Shown here: positions 32,752 to 46,400 of the stretch, piece by piece
Position numbering within the stretch: the first letter of the stretch is position 1
Layout: every line of letters starts with the position of its first letter
From: Eudorina sp. 2006-703-Eu-15
Lineage: Eukaryota > Chlorophyta > Chlorophyceae > Chlamydomonadales > Volvocaceae
Assembly: GCA_003117195.1 (NCBI GenBank)
Contig: BDSI01000056.1
Coordinates: 469,467-533,466, forward strand
Reading direction: 5' to 3'
DNA length: 64,000 bases
Notes under the pieces: model-generated
The model's database searches: none
The model's input: the letters and a program-made list of their open reading frames with translations, nothing else
What the model was told of the DNA's origin: nothing
Made by a program: the position numbers and the translations under genes

Positions 32752-35700
32752 ATGGAGACTGATTCCACGACTGGTGTGGCTGCGGAGGTGGAGTCTCTCC
32801 GTGCCCAAATCGCACAACTTGAGGTATTCCAGTTTGATGTTGTAGGCCAATGAAAATTGAATATGAATTAGGAAAGTTTTGTGCTGTGCCGAGCCGTCTC
32901 GATCACCTGCTGCTGACGGCGTGCAGGCCACGCTCAAGGTGAAAGAGATGGAGCTTGACACCGTGCATCCATACTCGCGTAGTTATAACAAGACATCCGT
33001 AGTAACAATCCTGGGTGCAGAGGACGGCGGCAAGAAGTTGGTGAGCACGGCACTGCGCGGGGACACGGACGCGGATGGCAGGGTCCTGGATCAAGGAATT
33101 TTAAACTCTGTGGATTGCCTCGTTGCAGATCGGCCAAACTCTCCGTGTGGGCGGCTGGGTGAAGACCGGGCGTGAGGCCGGGGCGGGCGCGTTCTGCTTC
33201 TTGGAGGTCAACGATGGCTCCACCTTCGAGAGCCTGCAGGTGTGCTGCTGGCCGTTGGCGAGCCCAACGTGTCTGCGTCCCCATGTGTTTAACACAGTCC
33301 CTTTTCTGATTCTGTCGGCCACCTACAAGGATGTACGTCTTGCTGCTGTTGTCCTTTCCCCACCCGTTCCTGGCCCCTCCCACCTGACGCAATCCTAAGT
33401 TAGGCCGTCAAACTGGTGTAAACTGTTACTCCCCGCGCGATTCAGGTAATGGTTACAAAGGAGGTGGCGGAGGAGGTGGGCGGCCTCAGGGCGCTGACCC
33501 CCACGGGCACCAGCGTGCTGGTGGAGGGCCATCTGGAGGCCACACCGGAGGGCACCAAGCAGGTAGGGTGGTGAGGCAGCAAATATGAATCGTGACTCTG
33601 GATGGGCCGAACGTATTGGACAGTGGACGAGTCGGAGAGCAACAGAACTGGGACAGGCGGGTACAGGAGAGGCGAATCACCTGCAATGGAGTGACGGAAG
33701 ACCAGTTGTGGAAACCCAAAAGGCTGCTTCATAAGCGATGCGTTGGAACAGTCTGCAGCTATTGAAGCTCGTAAGAGATCACACAGCCCGTGTGGGGCCA
33801 GCTGAAACTCACGCATTTAGGAGTGTGAACCGAGAAGCGTGCTGACTACAGCGCCGTAGCAAGATCATGATTAGTCGAGGTTGAGAGTGAGCAAAGGACC
33901 CCTACAAGTGGGTCTGAGCGCGTACTGCACGTGGGGACATGCGAGGCGTTGGCGTAAGCAAGTGACGTTGCCCTGCCAAGCGTCATGGCGAGCCGCGGTG
34001 TTCAGGGAACACCATATCACCTGCGCCGCGCAGCGAAGCCTGATCAATAGTAGCAAGTTTGTGGGACTGGGCGAAAGAGTCTGTGATCTACTTATACAAT
34101 GAGCAGTAAGAAGACGACGGGTAGCAAGAAGTCGAAATGGCAAAGATTCACGGTGCCGGTGTTATGCATGTTCCCTGTTGCCTTTTCCCTAATGCTCTCC
34201 TGGGATGGGACAACCGCGTGCCGGCATGCGAATGATTTCATAAAGTGTACGACGAGTGTTATGCTGAGTGTTTTGGACCTGCGATTGAGTAGCAGCGGTT
34301 ATGCATCGGCACAGCCGCTTCAATTCCGATGAGCTCACCGGACAGGGCTGCGCACTCGATCCAGCAGTTAGCATTAGTTTGTGACGAAGTACGGCACAGC
34401 GTCGTTCGTTATGTAGGGGTGCTTGCCACACGCTCTTGCGCACATTGTGCGATGTATCTGATAGGGCCATGTCCTCGAATACACGGCCAAGCACCTGTAA
34501 TCAAAATGCATCAGCCTTGTTTGGCATATAGAATTTGGGGCTGCTGGTCCACATTTAATAACCTGGACACCCCCGGTGCACTGCCCAGGCTGTGGAACTG
34601 AAGGCAACCAAGGTGCTGCACGTGGGCCATTGTGACGCGGGCACGTACCCAATCGCCAAGAAGAAGACCTCGTACGAGTTCCTGCGTGAGAAGGCGCACC
34701 TGCGGCCGCGATCCAACACAATTGGCGTCGTGGCCCGCATCCGCAACGCGCTGGCCTTCGCTACTCACCGGTTTTTCCAGGAGAACGGCTTCCTGTACGT
34801 GCACACGCCAATCATCACCGCCAGCGACTGCGAGGGCGCGGGAGAGATGTTCCAGGTTGGTGGGGGCATGCGACTTGCAGCGTGACCAAGGATCGATTGA
34901 GAAATCTATGTGGGAGGGTACCCCCGGTCTTGCCTACTCAAGTAAGCGGTCGGCAAGTCCGGGGGTTCCTCCTGGAAAGACTGACTTGTTGGTTGCGATG
35001 CCTAGATAAGTGCGACGTGTCGGCTGGTGGTCGATCAGCGCTTGGTCCGTTCCGAGGCCGCCAGGCAGGGTGGCAGGAAGGGTGGAGCGAGGCACAGCAG
35101 CAATGACATTGTTTGCGTGGACGTTATGAGCACCCGTTGACAAAGCACGAAGATGGCTGGGGCAGCAGCAGGGGGCTGAGGCCCACGGAAAGAAGTCAGA
35201 CGTCGTAACGTCGTAACGCCTCGCCGTCATCCTCTGATATGTACCAGCGGAGCGCTTCCTACGCTGCTGGCCGCTACGGCAGCATAGGCTTCCCAGCACC
35301 CGGAACGATTCTGCACCCGCGCCTTGGTTTCCATCACCATGTCAGCAGCGTGTTGCCTCTTCGCAGCCAAAGCAGAAACATGCATGTTCCTGGGAAGCTT
35401 CCCACCACAAACTGCCATGTCAGTTAGAACTTATTAGCGTCACAATTCCGTTCTGGACCCAGCCCTGTACCCTGACAATGTGTGTCCTTCCCTCATGCGC
35501 CCATGCAGCATGTTGAAGCTACCGCAGTGATTGCTGTTGACCCGACATAGAAAACATCCTGATTGCAGTTGATGCTGGTTCTCGCGGGGCCGAGCGAACT
35601 GTTGTTCGCTGCGAAAGAGCAGCGGTCTTGAAAGCGATTGGCTGAAGGCAGCTATAACATTTCCAAATCCCCTCCTGTGCTGTCTGGCAACCCAGAACCA

Positions 35701-38668
35701 TCTCTCGCTGTACGCAGTCCACGAGGTTTACTTGACAACATTTCCTTGCCGCGCAGGTGACAACGCTTCTGGGCAAGATGAAGGAGTACAACGGTGTCCC
35801 CACCGTCAGCGCGGAGCAGGTGGACGCCCTGAAGGCGGAGGTGACGGCCCAGGGCGACGCGGTGAAAGCGGCCAAGGCGGTGAGGATCGACAGCATTTGG
35901 GGGAAGTAGAGAGATCTCGCAACGGAATCGGGACTCATGGAAGGACCACAAATGGTCCAGGCAAGGGATAAGGGCTTCCTGCACAACGGGCGAGCGGGCT
36001 AGGTTCGGTCTGGGTGGTCTAGGTTGCTGCTTGCCGCTATCATAGCAATGGACGAAGTTGCTGCGTGACACCAGCAGATGCTTCGACGCTCTTGAAAGCT
36101 CGGGTTCAGAAGCAAATGGTGCAGCTTACGGCAGCCGCGACAGGATCGGAGGTGTCGAATCCTAAGGCGTCGCGTGCAGGTTCAGCAACTTGGGAGAGGG
36201 CTCCGGTGTTTCGACGATTCAGAATTATTGCGATGGGGACTCTTCGCTTCACCTTCGATACTTTTGATACTCCTGGGCTTCCTAGTGACCCAGTCGGTTC
36301 ACTGGCTCGACAACGCGTCTTCGTCCTTGAGATATGGCTGGCCTCACGTATTCGACGCAATTCGGTTTCAGACTCGCCAGTTGACACCGCTCCGTTGTTA
36401 CGCCCTCAGGCCGCAGCGGCCAACAAAGAGGACAAGGAGCTGGCAGCGGCCTCCAAGGCGGCAGTGGATAAGCTGCTGAAGCTCAAGGAGGAGCTCGTCA
36501 AGGCGGAGGAGGGGTGAGGCGGGCCGTGGGGACGCTGGAGGCACGGATGAACCCGGACTGGACGTGGTGTTGATGTGGCTGAGCAAGCGACTAGGCCAGG
36601 TGGCAAAGGAGTTCATCATCCTGATGGGGTCCCTGTCAGGGGTTCTGCACCTGTGGATGGCACACAGTGTCAACCAAACCGCCAGGCTCCCTTGGGTCCC
36701 TGGGTGGCAGATGCATCGCGCAGGTGGCAACATTTACGATCGCTCTTTGCATGTGTGACATGTTCTGCAGCTCCCGCATCGTGGGCGGCATCAAGCGGCT
36801 CCCGGATGGCACCCCGGACTACAAGGAGGACTTCTTCTCCAAGCCGGCCTACCTGACCGTGTCCGGACAGCTGCAGGTAGAGCGGGTGCTGCTCGACCTG
36901 GGTTCGCAGGGGCAAAGCGGACAAAAATAACCGAGTGTCGTTTAGTCGTGTGACATTTGCGACGTTGTTCCCATGTTTTGATCCTCCGGCTTAATCGGGC
37001 CATCCCTGCGCCGGCCGCAGGGTGAGTTCTACGCGTGCGCGCTGTCCAACATCTACACCTTCGGTCCCACCTTCCGTGCCGAGTACAGCTTCACAGCCCG
37101 CCACCTGGCTGAGTTCTGGATGATTGAGCCCGAGATGGCCTTCTGCGACCTCAAAGATGACATGCAGTGCGCCGAGGACTACGTGCGGTACTGCTGCAAG
37201 TGAGGCCCGCGCTGGGGGACGTGCAGTATGGCAGAGGTGGAACTGTGGGGCAGCGGGAGGAGTGAGGGACTCGAAAACGGTTATGGCCTTTGACAGGTCG
37301 TAATGCCTTCATGAAACGTGTAGTACTGTCGCGGTGACACAGAATATGGTGAACGCCTTGGCAGTGGGATGGATGCAAAAGCAGCAAACTTGCTATATGT
37401 GAATATAAGGAACTTTTACATGGTGCTATGCAATTTTGGTAAGCTAACCAAAATGTCTCTGTTTGTCCGTTGTCGTGGATCCGTCTGCAATCTGACCCTA
37501 TCACCCCGTCAGGTTCCTCCTCGACAACTGCAAGACGGACCTGGAGTTCATCACCAAGATGGTGGACAAGACCGCGCTGGCCCGCCTGGAGCAGGTGGCG
37601 AACACACCCTTCAAGAGAGTGTCGTACACGGAGGCCATCGAGATCCTGCAAGATGTGGTGGCCCGCGGCGTCAAGCAGTTTGAGTTCAAGGCGAGTGATG
37701 CGTCGTGCTCTTGATGACAGCTCGGCCTGAAGCAGGGTGCTCTCACTGATCCGTGGTGCCTCGGCACTTGCGACGAAATGGGCGGAAACGTCATCAGGCA
37801 TCGGGCACGCCGGGGTTAACAGGGAAGATGCATATCTGATTAATTCAGGGAATGACGTCGTGAACGAAGCACCGAATTTTATCGTGGCAACTGTGCTGTG
37901 GGATGCATTGGCTGCACAAGGTGCCGCCCTATCTCACATCTGCATGCTCCACGTGCCGTTCTGCGAAGGTTCCTGCGGGTCTGATTTGTCCCCCGCAGCT
38001 CATCGCCTCGGCCGCGGCCTCTTTTGACATCCTGCTCTCATGTCTGCAGGTGGAGTGGGGCATTGACTTGCAGACGGAGCATGAGCGCTACCTGACTGAG
38101 GAGATCTTCAAGCAGCCCGTCATTGTCTACAACTATCCCAAGGAGATCAAGGCGTTCTACATGCGCCTGAATGACGACGACAAGACAGTGGCGGCCATGG
38201 ACGTGCTGGTGCCCAAGGTAGATGAGGGGCCGGTGGAGGACATTGGCTAGGGTTCAGGTTCATGAAGGACCGGGAGGGCTACAGCTTTCTCCATCCAGCA
38301 TCCACCTTTGCTCTGTAGATACCTCAGTACTGGAAACCTAGTTACCGGAATGTACCCGAAATTTCTACACCGGTTTCGGGACCACCGAATACGCGCTTGT
38401 GCCCGTCGCCTTCACACTCCATCAGGTGGGTGAGCTCATTGGCGGGTCGCAGCGCGAGGACCGGCTCGACGTGCTGGAGAGGCGGCTCTCGGAAAGCGGC
38501 ATGGACGTGGCGGCCTACGAGGGCTACTTGGACCTCCGCCGCTACGGCACGGTCCCGCACTCGGGCTTCGGTCTGGGTTTCGAGCGCCTCATTCTCTTCG
38601 CGACCGGCCTGGACAACATTCGGGAGGTCATTCCCTTCCCGCGCTGGCCAGGCAACGCCGCGTACTAA
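32752..38668 (+). CDS. Asparaginyl-tRNA synthetase (plant cytosolic-type AsnRS)
   Basis: Class IIb synthetase charging tRNA-Asn. Model: join(32752..32823,32927..33040,33129..33239,33446..33562,34589..34855,35757..35879,36410..36513,36771..36876,37021..37199,37513..37690,38050..38217,38426..38668), 1782 nt, 593 aa. An OB-fold anticodon domain ([20 protein letters not shown]) is followed by the catalytic core: motif 1 [20 protein letters not shown], motif 2 [20 protein letters not shown], motif 3 [16 protein letters not shown]. Between [12 protein letters not shown] and [11 protein letters not shown] is a Lys/Ala/Glu-rich helical insert (exons 6-7), as in plant cytosolic AsnRS. The C-terminus [16 protein letters not shown] is canonical. 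Intron 10 has a GC donor (AAG|GCGAGT). ATG 32752 gives a normal cytosolic start; an in-frame upstream extension could give a second, organelle-targeted form. Confidence 0.95.
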
Positions 38669-40023
38669 AAGCACCTTGAGCGCAACAAGTCGCGAGCAAG
38701 CAGACTCGGCAGGGATGGACCGAAAGAGGGCTGTTGGGGTCTGCGGTTTAGTGTGGATGACGGTCTACAGGCAGCGGTGCGTTGGCGCCGTCTTGACATG
38801 ATGCCTGGATCCCGAGCTTCGGCATGACGTGCTGGTACTTTGACGGTCCTCACCTTGCTTGTTAGGGGCGAAGGCCGTCCACCGGGAATGGCCGACGCAA
38901 GGTTACGCGGTGGACCTGACTGCTGATGCTGCGGTCGGCTCCCCGCGTCCGGGCTTTCGGGCTGATGTGCGGGGATTAAGGGAAGAGGTCGGCAGAGGCA
39001 GTGCGTTCCACAGGGGGCGGTGCCACGGGCGCGCTCGGCGGCGACCCTGCGATTGGTATGACGTGGTCGCATGTAGCTTTGTGGGGACGGGGGCTGTACC
39101 ACGCCCTCACGTCCTAGCACTGCAATTTCATCTGCAACGTACTGAGAGAGCGCGGATCGGCGTGACCTCGGTAGATTTTGACCATGGCGGTTCTCTTGTG
39201 GGGAGCGGCGGTTACTGATTGGGTAATGGGCGAGCGGCGTTCGGGTGTGCGAAACAAAGCAGATAAGCTTGAATCGTGTCCTGTGGATTATGTGCACCTG
39301 GTAGCAGTGGGAAATGGTCCGCGGCTGCGGGTGGGATGCATGATAACGGGTTTGCGCAGTCGTTGCTGAGCTGATAAGATGTATCAGGGTAAACCACTGT
39401 TGCAGGGAAATCATTGACGCGGCTTGGTTCGTCGGATTATTCAAGCGGTTGGGTATGCTGGTACCAACCTGGATCTGGTGTTGACGAAGTCGTCCATTTT
39501 GAGAAGGGCTAAGTCGTGGCCAATACCGGAAGACGTCATACGCTTTGAGGGTGTTTTGCGCGAAAGGATTGGCGGCCGATTCTCTGGTAAGGACTTCGCG
39601 ATGGAAGGCCGTGTTGCCATCCGTATTACCACTCTGGGCACTGCCGTTCGTTGACTTCGTGTGGCTATAACCATGTGTCTGCAACAAGGCCCATTCAGCC
39701 GAATCAAACCACCCACCTCCATCCGCTATAGTTGGCGAACTAAGCCGATTCGAACCACCTCTGTTGGTGGTCCAGAGAGGCACAGGGACGGCAGTCCGTA
39801 CCCAGTTGGCCGCCACGCGAAGCCATGGAGGGGCAGTCCTGTCGGTGCGCCAAGGCATCCACCACCTCCTTACACCCGCACGGGGGGACGTGCAGCCGTA
39901 TACCCCGATGACCCCACGACCTCCGGATGACGCCGATTCAGACAATTATCAGCGCGAGGCCCAGACTGAGCAACACGCCTGTGTCTGACCCATGTACCTT
40001 TCAACGCTCCAGGCCAATATACA

Positions 40024-40028
40024 TGTAA
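40024..40028 (+). terminator. Candidate poly(A) signal of AsnRS
   Basis: TGTAA on the plus strand in ACATGTAATTG, about 1.36 kb after the stop. Confidence 0.45.
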
Positions 40029-40082
40029 TTGTCGCCAATGCTGCGGATGCCTCGCGGTGCGTGACACAGATTCAGACTGCGT

Positions 40083-40087
40083 TTACA
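40083..40087 (-). terminator. Candidate poly(A) signal of GH31 glucosidase
   Basis: TTACA on plus = TGTAA on minus; a second copy is at 40108-40112. Both lie within 100 bp of the convergent AsnRS signal. Confidence 0.45.
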
Positions 40088-40451
40088 TGGGTTGCACCTT
40101 GCGTAAGTTACACGTTGCCACTGGCGCTCATCTTGTAGCAACGAGCAGGGAGGTCATCACGTTGTGGGGAGGCACAGTCGTGCTCAGTGCACCCCATGCT
40201 CAGGGCAAGGCCTCCCCCACTTGCTCAGGGCCGGAGTTTGGAGGGCCCGCAAACAAAATGCAGCTGCGCCCGCGGCCCCAAGCGTTAGCGCCCGGCCGGA
40301 CGCGTTAACAACATCCCCCAAGCGTAAAAAATATCCTGTACGTGGTACGGCAATAAGTGAGTAACCCTGGTCCGCACCTTCCGGGGACACTGAATACGGC
40401 CAGCCCTACAGGGCCCCACTGACTCCAGCAGCAGCGCCAACACGCACTGAG

Positions 40452-43400
40452 CTAGGTTACTTGAACTGCTGGCGGTGACGTCAGCGCGGTCTCCGTCTTC
40501 CACGTGAGCCGAAAAGACTGCACCGCGGACAGGTCCAGGCCCTCCACTCGCAGCTGGTGCGCCGCCGCATCCAGCTGAACGCCCTCCCGCACCACCACCG
40601 GCGCGGCGCCGACCACGGCTACCGCCACCTCCAGCCCCGGACACTGCGGCGGCAGCATCACGCCCGTCACCCATATCACTCCAACGCGCAGCTGCCGCAC
40701 GTCCACATCGGCTCCAGGGGCTGCTGGAGTCGACTGCTGCTCGACCATTGCTGCGGCAGCCTCCGCATCGGCGGCGCTGCCGGTAATGATGCCCGGCCCC
40801 TTATTACCGCGACCATTCTTTTGACCTTGGGCCGTTAATTCCCTCTTGGTACCTCTTGGTAGGCTCCAAGCTGCAGTGCTCCGCAGCCCAGCCATGGCGG
40901 GGCTTGGGGCCCCATCGACTCGGAACTCAAACCAGCCAGACCCCTCCGCCAAACTGGCCCCCGCCGCCATGTGCACCCGCAGGGAGCCGGGGCCGCCCAC
41001 GTCGGGATCGGTGCCGTTGTCCGCATACAGACGCCCGAAGGCCACCAGGTCGGCCCGAGGCGCACCGCGAACAGAGGCGCCGGATCCGGATCCTGAAGCG
41101 CTGCTGGAACCCGCGCTGGATCTGGATCTGGATCTGTATCCCTCGCCGCGGACTTGGCGGTCACTGGATCCCGCAGCGGACAGCAGCACCAGCAGCTTGA
41201 GGGGTGAGGCAGCGACGGTGGAGGTGGTCATGACAGGACCCTCTGGATCGGCAGTCGGGTGGAAGGGCTGAGTGGGGACGATGGTGCCGGCGCGCAGGAA
41301 GAGCGGCGGCGCTGCACCAAGCGGCGACTGGATCCGGTGGTGCGAGGGACCTGTGGAGGGAGCCAGCGGGAAGGCGGCGCACGGGCGCAGCGAGGGCGCA
41401 TGGGGCCAGGGTCATGCCGGGTAACGCCAATAGGCATTTTGTTCCCACAAAGCTGGATAGAGCTTGATTGCCAGATGTTACAAGGGGCAGCTTTCAGGAG
41501 CCTGGCAGTGCAACGGCATGCGTGCGTGGTGTGGAGGAGCCGCGAGTGCGCGTGTGTGCGCGGCGGGGATGTCGCCAAAGCGAAGGCAGATGAGGCTTTC
41601 CAGCCGGGCTCCGCTTCCTTGCCATGACATGGCATCCCCCCCCCCCTTATGCCAATTTGGACAGCGAAACCACCAAAAGTCACCGAATTTGCAGCAGTTG
41701 TCCGGGTTCTTACATCCCTCCCCCCTCCCCGGCGAGGTGGTGTGGACGGGTAGCGCCACCCGGGATCTACCTGTGTAGCAGGCGGCCAGGTCATCGTACC
41801 GGCACCACGTCCCACTGCCGCGCGCCTCCCCGGGTGCAGTACCAAGGCCACCGCCCCCCAGGGTGGCTTCCGCATCGACGTCGGGATCAGCATCATACGC
41901 ATCTTGACCTGGTCCGGCTGTGGATGCGGATTGTGGTCCTGGGAAGTAGACCTCCACTTGGTCGGTGTCCGGGGCCAGGACGGGGGCCACCATCAGGGCG
42001 TCCCCGAGCAGCCACTGACTGCACAGGTCCGCGACCCGAGGGTCGGTGGGTGCGGCCCAGACCAGCGGCCGCGCCACCGTGCCGCCGCGGGTGTGAGCGA
42101 GGAAGAAGGCCGTGTACAGGTACGGCAACAGAGAATACCTGCGCACAGGGAAGGAGTGGCAGACGTTTACGACAAGCCCCACACGTCACCAACCACCAGC
42201 ACCACCGCTAACGATACCGCTCGTCCTTGGCTTGTCTTCCGAACTTTCCGAACTGACCACCGCCATCACCGTCGCCATCACCCACGATAACAACAACAGC
42301 AGGTAATGGCGCCCTGGGCCGCCTAAACGGCGAGGACGTTGGCGCCCTGGCTCCCGCCGTGACCCACCTGGCGGTCAGCGCGTTGCGCGCCGCCTCCGCC
42401 ACCAGCGGCCAGCGGTAGGGCTCCTGGGGGGGTGAGCCCAGGTCGCTGTGGTCCCGGGCGAAGGTGTAGAAGGCCCCCGCCGCCAGCCATCGGGCGCACA
42501 GTTGCTCGTTGGTGGCCCCGATGAAGCCGCAGATGTCGGCCCCCGCCAGCGCCATACCCGCCAGGGAGGCCGCCAGCAGGCCCCCTGCGGAGCGGCGCAG
42601 GTCATCCCAGCTGGCGGCATTGTCCCCCGTCCAGTGCGCCGCGTACCTGCCCTGACCGGCCCACGAGGACCTGCGGCCCCCGAGGATGTGCTTGGTTAGG
42701 TAGGTTGGTTGGCTGATAGGCAGTTAGTAGTTAGGGAGCGGATGAAGCAGGATGGGGCTCTGCAATTTTGGTCGCCGGGTGTGGTTTTGTTAGTCAGCTA
42801 GTCACGATTTGGGGTGACGGTATCCGTCTGTGCGCTTACTCCCGGTCAGGAAGAGCCAGGTAATTCGGGCCGGAGGAGACGCCGCCCTTCCGTTGTGCTT
42901 ACCTACCGAACTACCTACCGAACTACCTATCAAACTACCCACTCAACTACCAACATACCTGGTGAGGATAAACGGCCGCGCCCCCGGCGAGATGGCCCTC
43001 AGCGCCGCGTGCGTCACTCGGCTCTCGGCCAGGGCGTACAGGTTATGTGCGTCGTATTGTCGTACACCACCGTGGCCGACGGCCGTCAGCGGCACGGTGT
43101 TGACGTATAGAGGCGCGTGGCGGTTGCCGTTGTTGACGCGGTACGGTGGGTTGGACAGCGGGTCATCAGCGCTGCGCGATTGGGTGGGACCACACGGGAG
43201 GCCGAAATGCGCAGTGCGGAGGGGTAAGGACGGATCAGGCTTACCGGGATTTGCACAACGTCCAAGGAATAGGCGGGCCGTTGCAGGCAACTGACGGGCC
43301 CCTAGCTAGGTGGAACGGCGCGAACGCGATCAGACCAGGAAGTTGGTTGGCTGTGGCAGCACCGCCTCATCATGTCATGCACCTACAGCAATGCCGCTGC

Positions 43401-46400
43401 ACTGCACAAGCCATCACACAAACACCACCACGACGATTGGCTCATCAGACCCGCGCCGTGCCGGCCGTGCATCCAAAGGCGATGCGCAGGAAGGTAGGCA
43501 GACCCCTCGGCCCCCCTGGGGGTTCCCTGCCCTGCCCTGCTAGAGCGCGACCCCGTCGACCTCTCCGCGCCTTCGTACGCTTGACGTGGTGACGCCGGCT
43601 TGTGCACACGGGCACAGGACGGCACACGGTGCCACCCACCCACCCACCTGGGTTGAGTGCAGTCGAGCACACAGGTGATCCCCAGCTGCCCAGAGAGGCT
43701 GCCCGGGGTAGCGGCCGCGGCGCGGGATATGGACGCCGCCGCCGTCGCAACATCCTCCTCCGCCAGGTCCTTCGCCTCCGCATCCCACGCATACGTGCCC
43801 GGCTCCACAGTCGACGACGTTGCCCCGCTGGACTGCAACCGACACTCACCGGTGCAGAAGTTCGAGGGCTCATTCATATCTAGCCAGAGGCCGTCGTACG
43901 GGAGCTTGTCGTGCATCTCTGCCAGAAGCCCCGTCCAGTACGGGGTGGCGTTGGGGTGCAGAAAGTCGGGCCAGTGGGTGGGACCCGACCAGACCTGGCC
44001 GGGCAGCCCGCATCCCCCCAGGTGCGACAGGGGGCAACAACCGCAGCGGGCAACGGCCCTTCAGTCCGCGTTCAGCGGGTCGCAGATGACAACACAAAAA
44101 GCCGCTGCAGACTAGCCGTGCTGGGGAGCCGGCTACTCCCTTAGTTTGATGCCCTCCAACCTCGGATGCCGTGCTGCGCTGCTCCCCAAACGCTGCAGTA
44201 GTCAGGAATGCGGAAGGGCTCCCAGCTACAGGTTCACGGCCGAAGCCAGTTCAGGGCCAGACGGAGCACATCAGGCACACCACCGCACTGCACCTCCTCG
44301 GGCCGGGCTTCTGATTTGCACCCTGTTGTTGCACAACGGTTTCTAGTGCTTCTAAAGCAGCGCCCAATAAACCCTCCATTGTCACGGACCTTGGAAAGTT
44401 GGAATGGGACGGACGTTGTAATGCCCTGTTGACGTCCCACACCGCGCGCTGCTGACATGTCGGTGTCAAACCACATGCCGTACACCCACCTGCCCCATAA
44501 GCGGCCGGCCGCTGCTGTCCTTGAAGAAGACGTCATACGACAATCCTCTGTCGTACGGTTCGTACCCGGCGCCCGGCAGCGCCGTGATTCCACAGTCCAC
44601 GATGGGCACCCAGCGCCGCCCGCGGGCGTGCAGGCTGCGTGCACAACCACCAAGTGTGTGTGCACCGTGTTGTGTACAGGGTTGACGTACAGAGATGTGC
44701 GGGGATGTGCGGGGACGGGAGGGGACGGGAGGGGACGGGACATCAGGCGGCGTGCAGGCGTCTCCAAGCAGGGGTGGGCGTCCCCCACGTGGGGCGGCTG
44801 TCAATCTGCTGCAGCTGTACCCGATATGGGACCGCGGCACGATGTCCCCGCGGGAGAAGGCGGAGGAGCATTGGCGCTAACGGCGCACTGCTTCACCTCA
44901 TTCCACGCACCCATCCGGGTGCCCGTCCGGTCGCGATCGCATCCCCCCTCCGTCATCCCCCTCTGCCCTCAGCTACCCAGCCCAGCTGCTGGGCCCAAAA
45001 AGAGAGATCGTGTACGGCCCCACGCTAGCAGTCCAGTCCCCCAGCTCCGATCCGCCGCCGAGAAACAAACCATTGCAGCTATGCACTGACATAGAGAGGG
45101 GCCGGCCGAGGCCCAGACTAGGTTGCACGTGCCTCCCCTGTTCTGACTGGGTGTGTCTGGGCTGTTTTTTTCATAATTTCAATCCCCTGTCCTCGTGATG
45201 CCGCTCACTTTACACCCCCGCATTCACCATCTCGCTGATCAGAACCTGCGGCCACCACCTTCCCAGCCCCCAGAGCTGTGTGTGCCCTGGCTGCGTCCAT
45301 GTTCCCTTGGACGATATGTACGACATTCCGACCGCACCTGTCCACCAGCGCCCTCAGCCGGTCTAGCGGGTAGCGCTGCGGGTCCGTTGTGAACATGCGG
45401 GCACGGTCCGTGTAGTCAATATCGCTCCACATAACCTCCAGGGGAATCCGCGCCTGGTCGTACGACGCCACCACTTGCTCCAGCTCGTCCACGCTACCGT
45501 ACCCGTACCTGCGGACGACGTCAGCCACGGCGGCAGCAGGGCCGGAGACGCCGGCGGCCAGCAGAGGGCAGCGACGCCGCGAGTCAACGGCTGGACGACC
45601 CCGAGTGTGGGGTGGGTGGGTGAGGTGAAGGGGGTCCGCACGCACCGATGACGGCACATGCGGGCAGCGTCGTGCGGATCACCCGCCCTCATATCTGCCC
45701 CCTCCCCGTTCCCGGCCCTGACTGTCCGCCGCGAGCCCCCTCCCACGCTGCCACCCCACACCACCCCACACCACCCACCCACCCACCCACCCACCCACCT
45801 GGACTGGTGGAAGCCCAGGGCCCAGCGGGGCGGCATGGCGGGGCGCCCCACCACCTCCTGGTACTGTGCCGTCACCCGCTCCGGGGAGGGGCCGCAGAAG
45901 AGGAAGAGCTCCAGGATGCCGCCCACAGCCCTGAGGGAGGGGTTGCGCCGGGCAGGAGGGCAGGCACGGAGGGACCTCGGGAACAGAGCGACCAGGTAGA
46001 CAGCATCGAGATCTGGATGAGGATCAGGGCCAGAATCAGGATTGGACGCAGGGCCGCGAGGAAAGGCGGGAAGAAACACAGGGTGGGTGCTGTGCCAAGG
46101 ATGTAGGGACGTGGGTGCACCCGATTGGATGTCGTCCATCCCCTGCCGGGTGCCCCTGAGGGGGCTCCTGACCCAGCTCCGGCTCAGAATCCGTACATCG
46201 TTGAAAACCGGACTATGGTGGGCAGCGGTACCGTTCTGTGCACGTGTGGTCGCAAGGCTGGGGCATGCGCGCGCATCCGCCTCCACCAACTTGCAGCAGC
46301 TGCCCGCAACTGCTGCCAGCTGCCCGTAGCTGCCACCAAGTGCGCACTGGTGAGCAGCACCACGTCAATACGGCTCATCAACTCGACCGTTCAAGTGACA

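Larger units (their letters stand above)
38669..40451. other. Convergent 3' regions of AsnRS and GH31 glucosidase
   Basis: Most likely two abutting 3' UTRs: AsnRS from 38669 to about 40045 and GH31 from 40451 down to about 40065. A 426-codon open frame on the minus strand (38665-39945) lies in the AsnRS UTR; it has no recognisable domain and ends within the AsnRS stop region. Confidence 0.55.

Noticed and set aside
45363..46289. 308-codon minus-strand frame
   Set aside because: Reads through introns of the GH31 gene in another frame; the phase-consistent GH31 exons explain the region.
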